Assembly (NCBI GenBank): GCA_028015205.1
Contig: CM051520.1
Location: 8,032,501-8,096,500, forward strand
Source of the DNA: Mytilisepta virgata
Taxonomy: Eukaryota > Mollusca > Bivalvia > Mytilida > Mytilidae
Direction of reading: 5' to 3'
DNA length: 64,000 bases
This document shows positions 11,640 to 22,740 of the stretch, piece by piece. Below the pieces are notes generated by a model. The model made no database searches and was not told the origin of the DNA. It worked only from the letters and a program-made list of their open reading frames with translations. Made by a program: the position numbers and the translations under genes. The first letter of the stretch is position 1. Each line of letters opens with the position of its first letter.

Positions 11640-12560
11640 GTTATCTAACGTCTGTTAGTGCGTACCCTCTCCAACATATGAGACCACAGGGGCCGAACTT
11701 CGAAAATTGGAAATTTAAACTTGTGACCTAAACTTTCCTCATTCATTTCTCATTTTATACTTTTAATTTCTATTCAGTATTATCACATTCTGTTTGTAGA
11801 TGCGCAATAAGGTTTCTGGATTTTGATTTTTTAAAATTGGGGTCCACATGGGTCCAATTTCAAAAATTGGATGTTTAAGCTTGTGACCTAAACTCCTCAT
11901 AGAATTCTCATTTTATGCTTTCATTTCTATACAGTATTGTCACATACTGTATGTACATGTGCAATAATGTTTTAGAATTTTGATTTTTATTCATTGGGGC
12001 CCACAGGTGTCGAATTTCGAAAACTGGAAATTTAAACTAAACTCTTTATTAATTTTTCATTTTATGCTTTAAATTTCTATACAATATTATCACATACTGT
12101 ATGTACATGTAGATGCGCAATAAGGTTTTAGAATTTTGATTTTGACAACTTGAGGCCCACATTGGTTTTATTTCGGAAATAGTGAATTTAAGCTTGTGCC
12201 TTCAACCCCTCTTTCATTTTTCATTTAGATTTAGCAAATTTATTTGTATATAATATTGTTGTTTATTTTCTGCAGATGTTTAAAAAGGTTTTTAATTTTC
12301 AAAATCTATTAAGGGATCAGATTTTGGGACCGAAAATGGTGAAATTGCAAAGTTTGCCTTGTCTCTGGAAATACTCATTCCTTTTTTTGTTTAAGTGGTT
12401 TCATTTGTTTAAAATATTGTTCTTCAGTATGTGTAGATGTCCAATAAGGTTTTCAATTTTGAAATTTGATTCAGGGTTCCAATTTTCAGACTTAAATTGT
12501 GAAATTGATAATTGTTCACTGTTAATTGTTTTTTTTTTAACTTGTGCAGTGCGGGGATGG
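11640..12560 (-). repeat. ~140-bp repeat family in tandem, reverse orientation
   Basis: About five to six degenerate units, each with GGGGCCCACAGG-like, CGAATTTCGAAAA, TTTAAACTTGTGACCTAAACT, CTATACAGTATTNTCACATAC, GATGCGCAATAAGGTTTTAGAATTTTGA. Units towards the right end are more decayed. These are the reverse complement of the units at 6.8-7.7 kb. A 143-codon open frame across the right end (12,276-12,707) is not supported as a gene. Confidence 0.75.
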
Positions 12561-13339
12561 GCATCGTTTCTGGTGGCACCAATTTATAGTTTAGTAATAA
12601 AATTGGTTGGACACCAAATGGATAAGTTTGATAATGAACAAAACAAATTACGAATATTTCTAAATATTCATTTTGAAAGTACCATAATGATAGGTGCACA
12701 TGATTAGGGGAACGCACAAAATAAGGGGACATCACTGTTTGTGTACTTTATTTGTATTTAATACCACCTAGTAGTATATACATCTATTAAAGATGATGTG
12801 ATTATTTGAATAATGAAACACGCCATGTTTAATACATTCTATTATTATTTTGGCATAAGATGGGAGTCTGTTTTTTTTCATATTACGTCGTACATCACCG
12901 ATAAACATCATCGAATGGTGTTGGTATCCTAAAAATACTTCTACTAGTACTTGAATAAGTTTAGCAAACATTGCAGTTGATGTAAAATTAATTATTGTTT
13001 ATCTTTTTCATCCAGCAACGACCAAGCAACTCTTGTAATCGCTTGTTGTCCGGATTATTTTGAAGAAAATGGAACTTGTAAAGGTAATACACTTTTGAGA
13101 CTTTAACATTATTAACATATTTGTAATGAAAGTACAATGTATTTTTTGTATATATCATATACTGTAGTTTTTTACAATTTCTAGTTTGTCGGAAAGAAAA
13201 TGATTTTGCAATAAGTGTAGCCAAAAATCTCTTTTAAATTGATGTATTAAATCTATAAAATACCATAAATCCCTTTCTCTATCTTTTTAATACATCACAA
13301 CTAAATAAACTATCGCCATTGTCATTTATAAATTTTCTG

Positions 13340-13600
13340 GGAGGAGTACTGTCATAAATGGTTCTAGGGTAGAACTGTCATAACTTTTCTAGGGTAGAAC
13401 TGTCATAAATTTTCTAGGGTAGAACCCCCAAAACGGTTCTAGGTCAGAACTGGCCTGAACGGTTCTAGGTCATGACACTCGGTCATAAATGGTTCTAGGG
13501 TAGAACTATGACAAATAGTTCTAGGGTAGAACAGACTAAACAGGTTTTAGGTCAGAACTGTCAAGAACTGTTCTACGTCAGGACACATCCTGTCAAAAAA
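13340..13600. repeat. Minisatellite with GTTCTAGGGTAGAAC palindrome
   Basis: About nine to ten units of 24-28 bases, each built on GGTTCTAGGGTAGAACTGTCATAA variants or on GGTTCTAGGTCAGAACTG. The core GTTCTA-GGG-TAGAAC is an inverted repeat in many units. It lies inside intron 1 of gene B; intron 1 of gene A does not have it. Confidence 0.8.
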
Positions 13601-14337
13601 AGGCGTCAGGGTGACCTTTCTTGAACCGCTCTGCTGACAGTGTACGTTAAAGAGAAGTTAGAACTGAACCAACTGTACTTAATATGAACATGAAAACTAT
13701 TTTTGTAGTGAAGAGCTATCGTCAACTGTTCCCTCGAGTCACAACCTGTTTTTGGGAAGAGCTTCTGTGATCTGATATTTTTATCCACACCAAAACATAA
13801 CTATAATTTTAAATAAATCAATCAATCGCGATAATAAATCTCTCAATATTTTCTTCAACAAAACTATACAAAAATGTTTTAATTTACATCATCTGGTAAT
13901 CTATTCCAGCTAACAAAAATACACTATTGCTAAAATTATAAATTCTAAATAATATGAATATCTATTAATCTAATAGAAATGCATAATAACATTATTTTTA
14001 TGTTCGTAATAAGTGTATAAATATCTGCCCGCTTACTTCTTTTTAAGATAGTAATCTAGTACATGTAGAATATAGTGTTTAGAAATTCTATCAAAAACTT
14101 TAAAATATAGCTAGCTAGTGTTCAACGAGTTGAAAGCTTCTTGGTTTTTACACAAGCTCAGCATGGCGACCGTTCAGTTGGCTGTACATTTAAACACCAA
14201 CTAGCTATTGTTGCCATCAATCTGAAAACTAGCTAGCTATTTTTTCTATCTGTTGCCAGTCTCGCTTTATACCTTAGCCAAGCCGAGGCTATCTATAACC
14301 AATTAAGTTTTTCTTTAACCACTTGTTAAACATATGA

Positions 14338-15180
14338 ATGAAACAACTAGTGCATCAATGTTTTTTCAAGAAAAATGACACACAGAGGTATACATGTCTA
14401 GTTTTAGGTAGAGAAAAGGCTTGTTTCGTGAAGAACCCAGACTTTGATTCCGACAAAACGTATTCTGAAGATGAAATTACAAACATGTTAAATTTTCTCA
14501 TAGGCAACATATTTGTTGAATTTGGCGATCGAATTTTTCAACAAACGATCGGCATTCCAATTGGAACCAACTGTGCTCCTCTCCTCCCGATCTGTTTCTG
14601 TACTCATATGAAGCGGACTTCATTCAAGGGCTACTACGTGAAAACAAAAAGAAACTAGCCCAATCCTTTCATTTCACTTTTCGTTATATAGATGACGTGA
14701 TGTCTTTAAATAACGACACATTCCAAGACTCTACCCTAGTGAAATTAAGGATACTACAGATACATTGAAGTCCGCTTCATATTTGGGTTTGTTTCTTAAA
14801 ATAGACAATGAGGGACATTTGAAGACAAAACTTTATGACAAAGGTGATGACTTCAATTTTCCTATTGTCAACTTTCCCTTCTTGAGTAGCAATATACCAG
14901 CAGCGCCTACATATGGCGATTACGTTTCTCAGCTTATCCGATATTCGAGGACATACTTGAGTTACCCTGACTTTCGACAAAGAGAATTACTACTGTCACA
15001 AAAGCTTCTAAACCAAGTTGATGTCATCACTTAGGAAAGTTTACGGTCGTCATCACGAATTGATTGACCGTTACAGTGTTCCAATATCTAAGATGATGTA
15101 GAAACTGTTCCCAATGCTGTAACATTCCATGTACCTCCTTGGGTATATTTGTCCACTATGATAACAAATACATGTAAATG
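14338..15180 (+). pseudogene. Reverse-transcriptase relic (Penelope-like most likely)
   Basis: Three frame-broken blocks of one reverse transcriptase. Block 1 (14,368-14,590) carries EFGDRIFQQTIGIPIGTNCAPLL; a one-base loss near 14,587 shifts the frame. Block 2 (about 14,590-14,740) carries FRYIDDVMSLNN, the YxDD catalytic box. After another shift, block 3 (14,765-15,030) carries YLGLFLKIDNEGHLKTKLYD and NFPFLSSNIPAAPTYG. A further shift leads to YGRHHELIDRYSVPISK before stops. No element ends were found. The YIDD box and general layout suit Penelope-like elements, but the class is not certain. It lies in intron 1 of gene B and is dead. Confidence 0.7.
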
Positions 15181-16608
15181 AAAGATTGGTTATTGGGTAA
15201 ACATCCTAGATAATTTATTCAGTGTGCAAATTGATTGATGAAGGAAGCCATGGTTATCTGCAAAATAAAACTAAAATTTGAAATCCGACAAAATAAATTT
15301 TGATTCCAACATAAATATGTTTGAATAAGTAAGGCAACTGATACAACATTGAGAAATCAAGAAATTGTTAATTTAATAATCTTGATATTCTAATTTCTTC
15401 AAGAATGTAAAGCTGGGACATTCGGTCTTGACTGTCAGAAACCATGTATGCAAGATTACTATGGAGTAGGATGCAAACATTTTGAAATGCAGCTCACCTG
15501 AATCATGCGACCCTGTTGTCGGATGTACATGTGAAAAGGGATTAACTGGATCAAACTGTGACAAAAGTAAGTACTGAAGTCAAAGTTAAGTTTTTTTTTT
15601 TAATTATATACGTAGATTTACTGTTAAGAAGGAATCAACAAACCGTCAGCTATATACATGTTTGAAGTCATTCAATTTTATTAAACAATACATCTGAATA
15701 TTTTGCATTAAATAACAATGTACGCCTTTTTTGAGATTTCCATCAACCCATGTCGGAGTAAAGGGACAAAACATTTGTAATAGTTTTCAAAATTTATATA
15801 GATTGTTCTGACGGATATTATGGTTTGAAGTGCAACCAAACATGTCTGTGTGCTCATGATGCAAGCTGTCATCCTACGACGGGTCAATGTTCATGTCCTC
15901 CTGGTTGGTACGGACGCTACTGCACTGAAGGTAACGAGTAACTTAGTTTTTATGGTTTCGTTTCTCATCTACTAAGCAAATAATTATACGCGTATACATT
16001 TCATGTCATAAATGTATTGTATAGTTTACACACCCGATCTCCACCCCTATCCATACAACAACAAAAAAAAAAACAATAAAATAACAACCTGATTTTTCGA
16101 TCAGAAAATTTGTTTAATGAAACGAAATTGTTAGAACTATATATTAATTCTAAAAAAAAATCTCGCAATGGGTAATCTAAACTAAAGAACAGAAATCTAT
16201 GAAAACGAAAGTCATACCAAAACATTAACAATTGATGTAACATGTTCCTAAAACTACATATACAGGACCAGAACCTCTGTTGTAACTTTTTTTTTATTCG
16301 ATAACTAATGAAGATTTAAAATTAGATTTTTCTTATTTTAAATAAAACTTTTTTGTCAAATATTTTACTAAAGATTGGGAGTATTAATTTAAATTCTTGA
16401 CTTTTGCATATATATGGTTAACATTTAACTGAAAGGCATTCATTTTATGAAGTGGTCATTTGATGTTTAGAGGTAGTTAATCTTGTATTTTTGTCAAGAG
16501 CCATCGTGAGACTTTCCTTAGCGCGAGGAGCGAATAAATTTGTTTCCCAAACCAAATACCAAAATAGTTATGTTTTCACCACATTTTAGCATATCCATTT
16601 CTCCATAT

Positions 16609-16650
16609 CCATTTTGATGAGTCGTACATCGACGAAATGTGAACATCTTG
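16609..16650 (+). ncRNA. Hammerhead-ribozyme motif, copy 1 of the pair
   Basis: UUGAUGA, stem II GUCG-UACAU-CGAC (perfect 4 bp), GAAA, then UGUGAACAUC, with the expected cleavage after C16647. The first core base is U instead of C and stem III has one mismatch, so activity is probably lost. Spacing and stems match type I hammerheads with a minimal stem III. Confidence 0.65.
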
Positions 16651-16920
16651 GGCATTCGAATTAGTATCAAAGAATTATATTTATAACACTGAGTCAATGC
16701 CACTACTGGTAGACTCAAGTCCCTGAGAGTATCCCCAGCTCAGTTACTAGTATTTCCATACTAGCCCAAAATTGATAATTAAAATTTACTGTACAAAATT
16801 GTAAAATTTGTGAAAACTAAGGAGTATCTCCCTCGTGCAAAGCTCTGTCCTTAGATGGTTTTGGCTTTACCCATTTTGGTTTTTTTTTTAATTTCCTCTT
16901 TAACATCTTAGGTCTTGAGC

Positions 16921-16962
16921 ACAACTGATGAGTCGTAAATCGACAAAATGTGCACATCTTGT
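16921..16962 (+). ncRNA. Hammerhead-ribozyme motif, copy 2 of the pair
   Basis: ACAA-CUGAUGA, stem II GUCG-UAAAU-CGAC, AAAA where GAAA is expected, then stem III UGUG/CACA, UC, and UUGU, which pairs perfectly with the leading ACAA as stem I. Only the G of GAAA is changed. Predicted cleavage after C16958; the G-to-A change should cripple it. Confidence 0.75.
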
Positions 16963-18066
16963 AGATCAGAATTGGTATCAAAGAATTTTATTCCACAAAT
17001 AATGTTTTACAAGAATATTGTCTTAAAACCCAAATGGTTTATTCAATGTTTTTCTTTTTTTTTATTTGTTTCATTTCAATAGTTACATGTATGCAGTGGT
17101 TTTCTAAAAATTGTTTTAACTGCCAAAATAATTTGAAATAACAGGACTTCGAGTTAACGCATTTCGTAATTTCATCTTGAGTCCTTTACATCACGTCGAG
17201 AAATAAGGAGATTTGAAATAACACATAAATCCCATTTAATCAACTAGCATAGAAAAAGTGTTTTTCAAAATATGTAAATTTCAAATAGATTGATCCAATG
17301 TATGAATCGGTTGCTTTCCAAATAACTTTTGAGACTATCCAATAATGCATCCTTTTTATATCTTACTATAAACATTGAAAATGGCGAATTTAAATTACTA
17401 ACTTCCCCTTTCTTGACGGAGACGTGCGTACGTATTAGAGTTTGTAAGTTGCACGAATTTGCTCAAGGTTAGAAGATTTTAAAGAGCGAAATCAAACAAT
17501 TAATAAACAGCTCTATTACAGGGTTATAGATTTCAAAAACGGCTTTTAGAAAGTTTATAATACAGTAGCTATGAACATCTTTCGACAAAATAAAGAAAAA
17601 ACACTGATCATGAACTAGTTTTTCCCATCCTATTTTCTATTGTAATATCGTGAATAAATGCAAAAGTTTCGCCAAAAACCCACAGAAACTTATAACTTAT
17701 ATAAGATCTATTCACAGTAAGGGCTACAAATATGAAATTTTGTGTAATTCTGTAATAATTGCTCTTTCTTCCAATGACTTGAAGACTGTAGATTTATACT
17801 GGCCTCTCAAGAATAATGCCGATTTGACGAGATATCATTAAACCCATTATGGCAGTGCTTTTTTCTGACTTGTTTAATAGAGCGACAATATCCACCTGCA
17901 GCTATGAGAGCCTTAGATAGTTTTACAGTTAAAACGAGTACATTATGATCCTACTATCTAAATTATGTACCGTTTAACCAAATGTGTTCTAGCAAGGTGG
18001 GAATCAGACTGTTTTGGGTTTTATAGTATGTTTTATTTTATACACGAGAGTGTCAGGAAAGATCAT

Positions 18067-18099
<33 letters not shown>
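18067..18099 (+). repeat. G33 homopolymer
   Basis: Uninterrupted run of 33 G on the + strand in intron 3 of gene B. Potential quadruplex former; the length is likely variable or imprecise in the assembly. Confidence 0.9.
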
Positions 18100-18100
<1 letters not shown>

Positions 18101-19188
18101 GAGTATCCATAAAACCTGTATAAAACCACCACTATTCAGTGTCTGTACCAAATCTGACTATCTGTTGTGTTTATGTTTGTGTTTTGTGCTCTTTTTGTGT
18201 TATTTTTTGTCCGGGTATTTGTCTGTTTGGTAGCTTTCATTGATTGGTAAGTCATCGTTGACATTTCCTGTTATCCCAACGGGTGTGTCACTAGGTATAT
18301 TATTAGTATAATAAGTACAGAAAGTTAACACTTCATGAAATTCACTCTTTTAGAATGTCCCAGTGGAATGTTTGGAGAGAACTGTGAAAGTGAGTGTAAT
18401 TGTCCACATAATGCTGACTGTAGTGTTACAGATGGGCAATGTAATTGTCATGGAGGATATACAGGGGAGAGTTGTATGAAACAAGAAGGTATACAATAGT
18501 CACATGTAAATTTTACATGCTTAAATGTGATACACACTTTTAATAAGAGAAATTGCCTTTATTTATTTATAAAAAAAAAACACCAAATGCCAAGGTTTTA
18601 TTATTAAAATAAGAAAACAAAATAAGAGTAGCGTTCACTTTAACATGTGTTCTTCTTAGAATTAAAACTGTGTGTTAAATTCATATAAAACTTTCATGCT
18701 TTTGTTTTGAGTAAAATTGTTCTTTTGACAGGTAGATTCTCAGGAGAGACTACAAATGAACGGATTTTTACATCATTATGACTGGTTCTGTAATCGTTCT
18801 CGTAGCTGTAGTATCCCTCGTGGTAAAGGCAAAGCAATGGGTGTGTCACTCGGTAAAGTATACTAAAAAGTCTGTTGTGAAAGTAGACAGAAACCGGCTG
18901 ACACGTGCGGTCCGCATAAACGCAACCCAGTCTTCTACACCTACCCCAAATGTTAGAAGTCAGTCATTGACCACTGTATCTCACATTGAATCTCAATCAA
19001 TAACCACTTTACCGCCCGAAGAAAGACAGTCAGCTGTATCGGTGGACTCCTCTGTGACCCAAGCACGGTACGACTGGCCATTGGTAGATGAATACATATA
19101 TTATGAGATTGAGGATGTGAACATCAACCAGCAAGCGTAACTTTTTTCATGACAGTGTGTTTTCTTTTACTTTATAAAACAATGCTTT

Positions 19189-19194
19189 AATAAA
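19189..19194 (+). terminator. Poly(A) signal of gene B
   Basis: AATAAA 49 bases after the stop codon, in a 3' UTR nearly identical to that of gene A. Confidence 0.6.
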
Positions 19195-19260
19195 CTTGCT
19201 TGAATCTGTTTTTACAATTGATACTGAAAAGCCAAGTAGTAGCGCAGAATAGTGATACTA

Positions 19261-19437
<177 letters not shown>

Positions 19438-20358
19438 AAACATTTGAATGCGACTCTGTGGATGTTTGACAGGAATGTGCAGAAATGTCTTAAGAAAAAG
19501 GTACCCGAGCAAATACTAGAATACATGTCAATAATATACTGGAAAATATAATTATGATGAAAATACCTACCCGCAAAACAGCCACATCGAAAAATGTGCT
19601 GTTCAATGTATTATACTATACCAAATCAGGCAAATGAAATAAACCTATGGGTTGAAGTTACCCTAGAAAATAATCCAGTCAGAGCTTGGTTCTTTGTATT
19701 CAGAAATATATTCTTGATCTCTTAAAGTTCAATTTAGCATTTGTTACAAATAAAAATGTTGAATTAGAAAATATAATAAAACCCAGTACAAGATGATACT
19801 TCTATTTCAACATTCTTTGTTTTGAGAAAACCACTGGAGAAAATATGGTAAAACTTTAAATGTTTTTTTTTTTTTTTTATTATTATTTGCTTACTTGTGG
19901 TTTAAGTAAAAATTGGAAAGAAGAGGTTGTTAGTGATGGTTTGATTGCATCAAGTTTCTTGCATATAAATAAAATAGGTTTTAAATTTGCAGGCATAACT
20001 TCTTAAATATGTTATGAATTGTTTTAAAAATGTGTTTCTTTTTATCCATTAAACCTTTAGTGAATCTAAATGCATGGTTGTTATGTTTTTATCAAGGGAT
20101 CTATTAAAATGTACTGTCATTGAAATTTGTTTAAAAGAGGATTCAACCCCAGAAAAACCATTTCATGCAAAATTCTAGACCATGCTTATGTAAGCCTCAT
20201 GTACTTTCTACTATTTCTTGCTTACTTTTTCATTAGACAAAAATATTTCAAAAAAGGTATTTCAACATTACATTCTGGGCAAAGGGGAATAACTCATGTA
20301 AAACGTTAATAAAATAACAATCCAAAGATACTAATATTAGATATAGTAAATTTATACT

Positions 20359-20405
20359 ATGCTGTATACGACGCATTTCAAGGAGTTACCTCTCATCAGC
20401 AGCAT
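20359..20405 (-). ncRNA. Hammerhead ribozyme, intact core
   Basis: On the minus strand: CUGAUGA (20,399-20,393), stem II G-AGG-UAACU-CCU-U (three pairs plus a G-U pair, 5-base loop), GAAA (20,379-20,376), then UGCG and UC with predicted cleavage after the C at 20,370. The six bases before CUGAUGA (AUGCUG) pair perfectly with CAGCAU located five bases after the cleavage site, giving an outer stem I. All invariant core bases are present. Stem III is very short (AUGCGU pairs with itself), as in small type I hammerheads thought to work as dimers. The DNA that follows at 20,406-20,530 matches the body of the other hammerhead repeats. Confidence 0.75.
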
Positions 20406-21649
20406 TAAAACCGAAACATTTGGAAGACCAAAAACCAAACTTATAGTAAATAAGAAGTACTCAACCAAAAATACCGAAATAGGAAGCCAAATTTCAGCTA
20501 AGGAGATCTACCATGTGCAATACAAGGAATGAACCCTTAGTATTTCTATTATTTTTGAATTTTGCTAAATACTGGTAATTTCTGTAACAAATCAATAATT
20601 TAGACCCGCTTCAGATTGAAAAGGATTTGAGGTTTTCTAATCAGAATATCTTAGGAAATAATAATTGAGATTACAGTTCGAACATATAAAATTTATTACC
20701 AGCTTAATATTCAGTTCGTCAATTCCAGCATTTTCAAAGATATTAACGAATTTGTCGGCAACAAGTTCAAAAAAATTTCTGGGGCAGCTCCACTTCTGTT
20801 GCGATTTTATAAATTAAAGAACTTAATTTATCTACAACAGTATTAGAGAACGAAAGTACATATATTCAAAAATTGTTACGTAATTTTATTTGAAAAAATA
20901 CAAAACTGATCGAGTACTGGCAGATAAATAACAATTTTCAAAGATCGCCAATCGTGTGTTCAGCGTCACAGCTGCGTACATAGGAAGTGAATATTTCGGC
21001 TTTTCTAAAGAATGTTAAAAATTAAAAAATGCTCATACAACTGACCAGATTCATATTTAAAAAATCTTAAGCATGTAATGGATTTGTTTGTATTTCAGTT
21101 TCTTTTTTTAAATAAATTAACTGTCCATATCAGGATTCCTTACTTCCGTTTCCGGCGAACGAAACTTTTTCTAGCCTTAGTATGTAGCACAATATGGCCA
21201 TATTCTCTTTACGGTAACACAATACAAATGGTACCGAAAATTTTTTCATAAAATCACATGAATCCGGAAAAAACTATCAAAGTACACCAAAAAATTTAAA
21301 AAAAATCGAGCTTATTTTTAAGTAATCGTTGATTTAAAATGTCAATTTTGGCATCAAATTTGGATAGGTATATAATTACACTTTTTTACCCCATTTTTTG
21401 TTCTTGTTGCGATGTTTGATAACCACAAATGTGATCACGTCTACCAAACACTAACACAGTGAAATACAAACGCAATCCAACCATATATAAAAAAGCATAG
21501 GTCACCGATCTATTTTTCAAGTTATATTGCCCCAAACGTTACCTTTCATGTGGAAAATAGCGAAAAACTGACTGGGAACGTCAATACAACGTTATCATGT
21601 AGAACAGTCAATAATATGGCAACCCGTTTTACTATTTATACCAACTTCA

Positions 21650-22100
21650 AGATATTTCATATAATATATAAGATATCTCTTAAAATATATAAGATATCTT
21701 ATTTAATCTAGTTTTCATAAGATATCTTATAAACTTATGAGATATCTTTTAGATATTTTTTATATAAGATATCTTATATACTTTATAAGATATCTAATAT
21801 ATTTTATATAATCTAGTTTTTATAAGATATCTTATAAATATTATTTCTTATATAAGATATCTTATAAATATTATTTCTTATATAAGATATCTTATAAATA
21901 TTATTTCTTATATAAGATATCTTATATACTTTATAAGATATTTCATATATTTTATAAGATATCTTATATAGTTTATCAGATATCTCATATAGTTTATAAG
22001 ATATCTCATATAATCTATAAGATATCTTATAGATAAATCTTATAAATTATATGAGATATCTTATAAACTATATGAGATATCTTATAAAGTTTAGATATCT
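21650..22100. repeat. AT-palindrome satellite built on AAGATATCTT
   Basis: About 20 occurrences of (AT)AAGATATCTTAT or ATGAGATATCTTAT in 450 bases. In the middle (21,841-21,930) three exact units of 30 bases occur in tandem; elsewhere spacing varies. Almost every unit is its own reverse complement, so the tract can fold into many cruciforms. Confidence 0.9.
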
Positions 22101-22654
22101 TGTAGTTAGAATAAATAGTAAAACGGCTTGCCATACAATAATGTCAATTATCGTCGTCAATTTCGAGAAAACGAAAAGACCAATACTCACTATGGTAGTT
22201 ATTTATATTATACATGTAGTAGTGTTAAATAATTTAATAAATAAATAATTACAAATAAAGTTAGCAGACAATTATATTCTGGCCTCAGTTTGACTATCTT
22301 ATTCCGACATTTGTTTTATTAAGCGAGCGCACACACGGTTAAATTGATGATGTTCCTTTGGTTGGTGACGACAGGTTTCCAATTTGAACCGACTTTTTTG
22401 AAAATGCTGTGAACACCATGCAGTTCTATTTCTGTCAAAAGAGGATTTTATATGACTAAAACTTAGTCCGCTACTAGCTGCATTTTTGCATAGCGCTTTG
22501 GACATAACCTTTTTCACGAATAATTCCATTATATGAAGTTAGAAGTATTTTACTGTCGGAAAAATGTCTCAATTGGTCCTCAACAAAGTTGCGTCAAACT
22601 ATAGAAGGTTTTCTTTGCTCACATCGGCTTCTCTAAGTTATATGTATAGCACGA

Positions 22655-22740
22655 ATTTCTGAGTTAGACAAATAAACTTTCGAACGCGAAGCGTGATCAA
22701 ATTTATTCGTCTAACGAGGAAGCCGGTGCTATAAATGATT
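22655..22740. repeat. Foldback with GTTAGACAAATAAA arms
   Basis: GAGTTAGACAAATAAA is answered by TTTATTCGTCTAACGAG around a centre containing CGCGAAGCGTG. A wider complementarity (GGCTTCTCTAAG... / ...GAGGAAGCCGGTGC) flanks it. Architecture resembles the other GCTCG-centred foldbacks in the window. Confidence 0.5.

Larger units (their letters stand above)
16499..16990 (+). repeat. Hammerhead-bearing repeat, two direct copies
   Basis: Two copies of a short repeat follow each other. Each has a hammerhead-like motif (16,609-16,650 and 16,921-16,962) followed by GAATT(A/G)GTATCAAAGAATT. Between them lies the repeat body (CTAAGGAGTATCTCCCTCGTGCAAAGCTCTGTCCTTAG region) that recurs in reverse orientation at 50.36-50.45 kb. 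It is within intron 3 of gene B. Confidence 0.7.
13016..19140 (+). pseudogene. Duplicated EGF-repeat membrane receptor with frameshifts (gene B)
   Basis: Paralogue of gene A with the same five exons: 13,016-13,083 (68 nt), 15,404-15,566, 15,802-15,930 (129 nt), 18,354-18,488 (135 nt) and 18,732-19,140. Splice sites and phases are conserved. Two lesions break it. Exon 2 is 163 rather than 165 nt because of a 2-base loss after GVGCKHFE, giving TGA within a few codons. The last exon lacks four bases just before the transmembrane helix, closing the frame there. After that the helix and tail are again readable (MTGSVIVLVAVVSLVVKAKQ ... EYIYYEIEDVNINQQA). EGF exons 3 and 4 keep all cysteines. Either recent pseudogene, or assembly/sequencing indels in a live gene; the second lesion is in a T-run, the first is not. 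Confidence 0.75.

Noticed and set aside
12276..12707. 143-codon open frame
   Set aside because: It runs through decayed 140-bp repeats, is hydrophobic only because of T-rich sequence, and has no domain, splice or duplication support.
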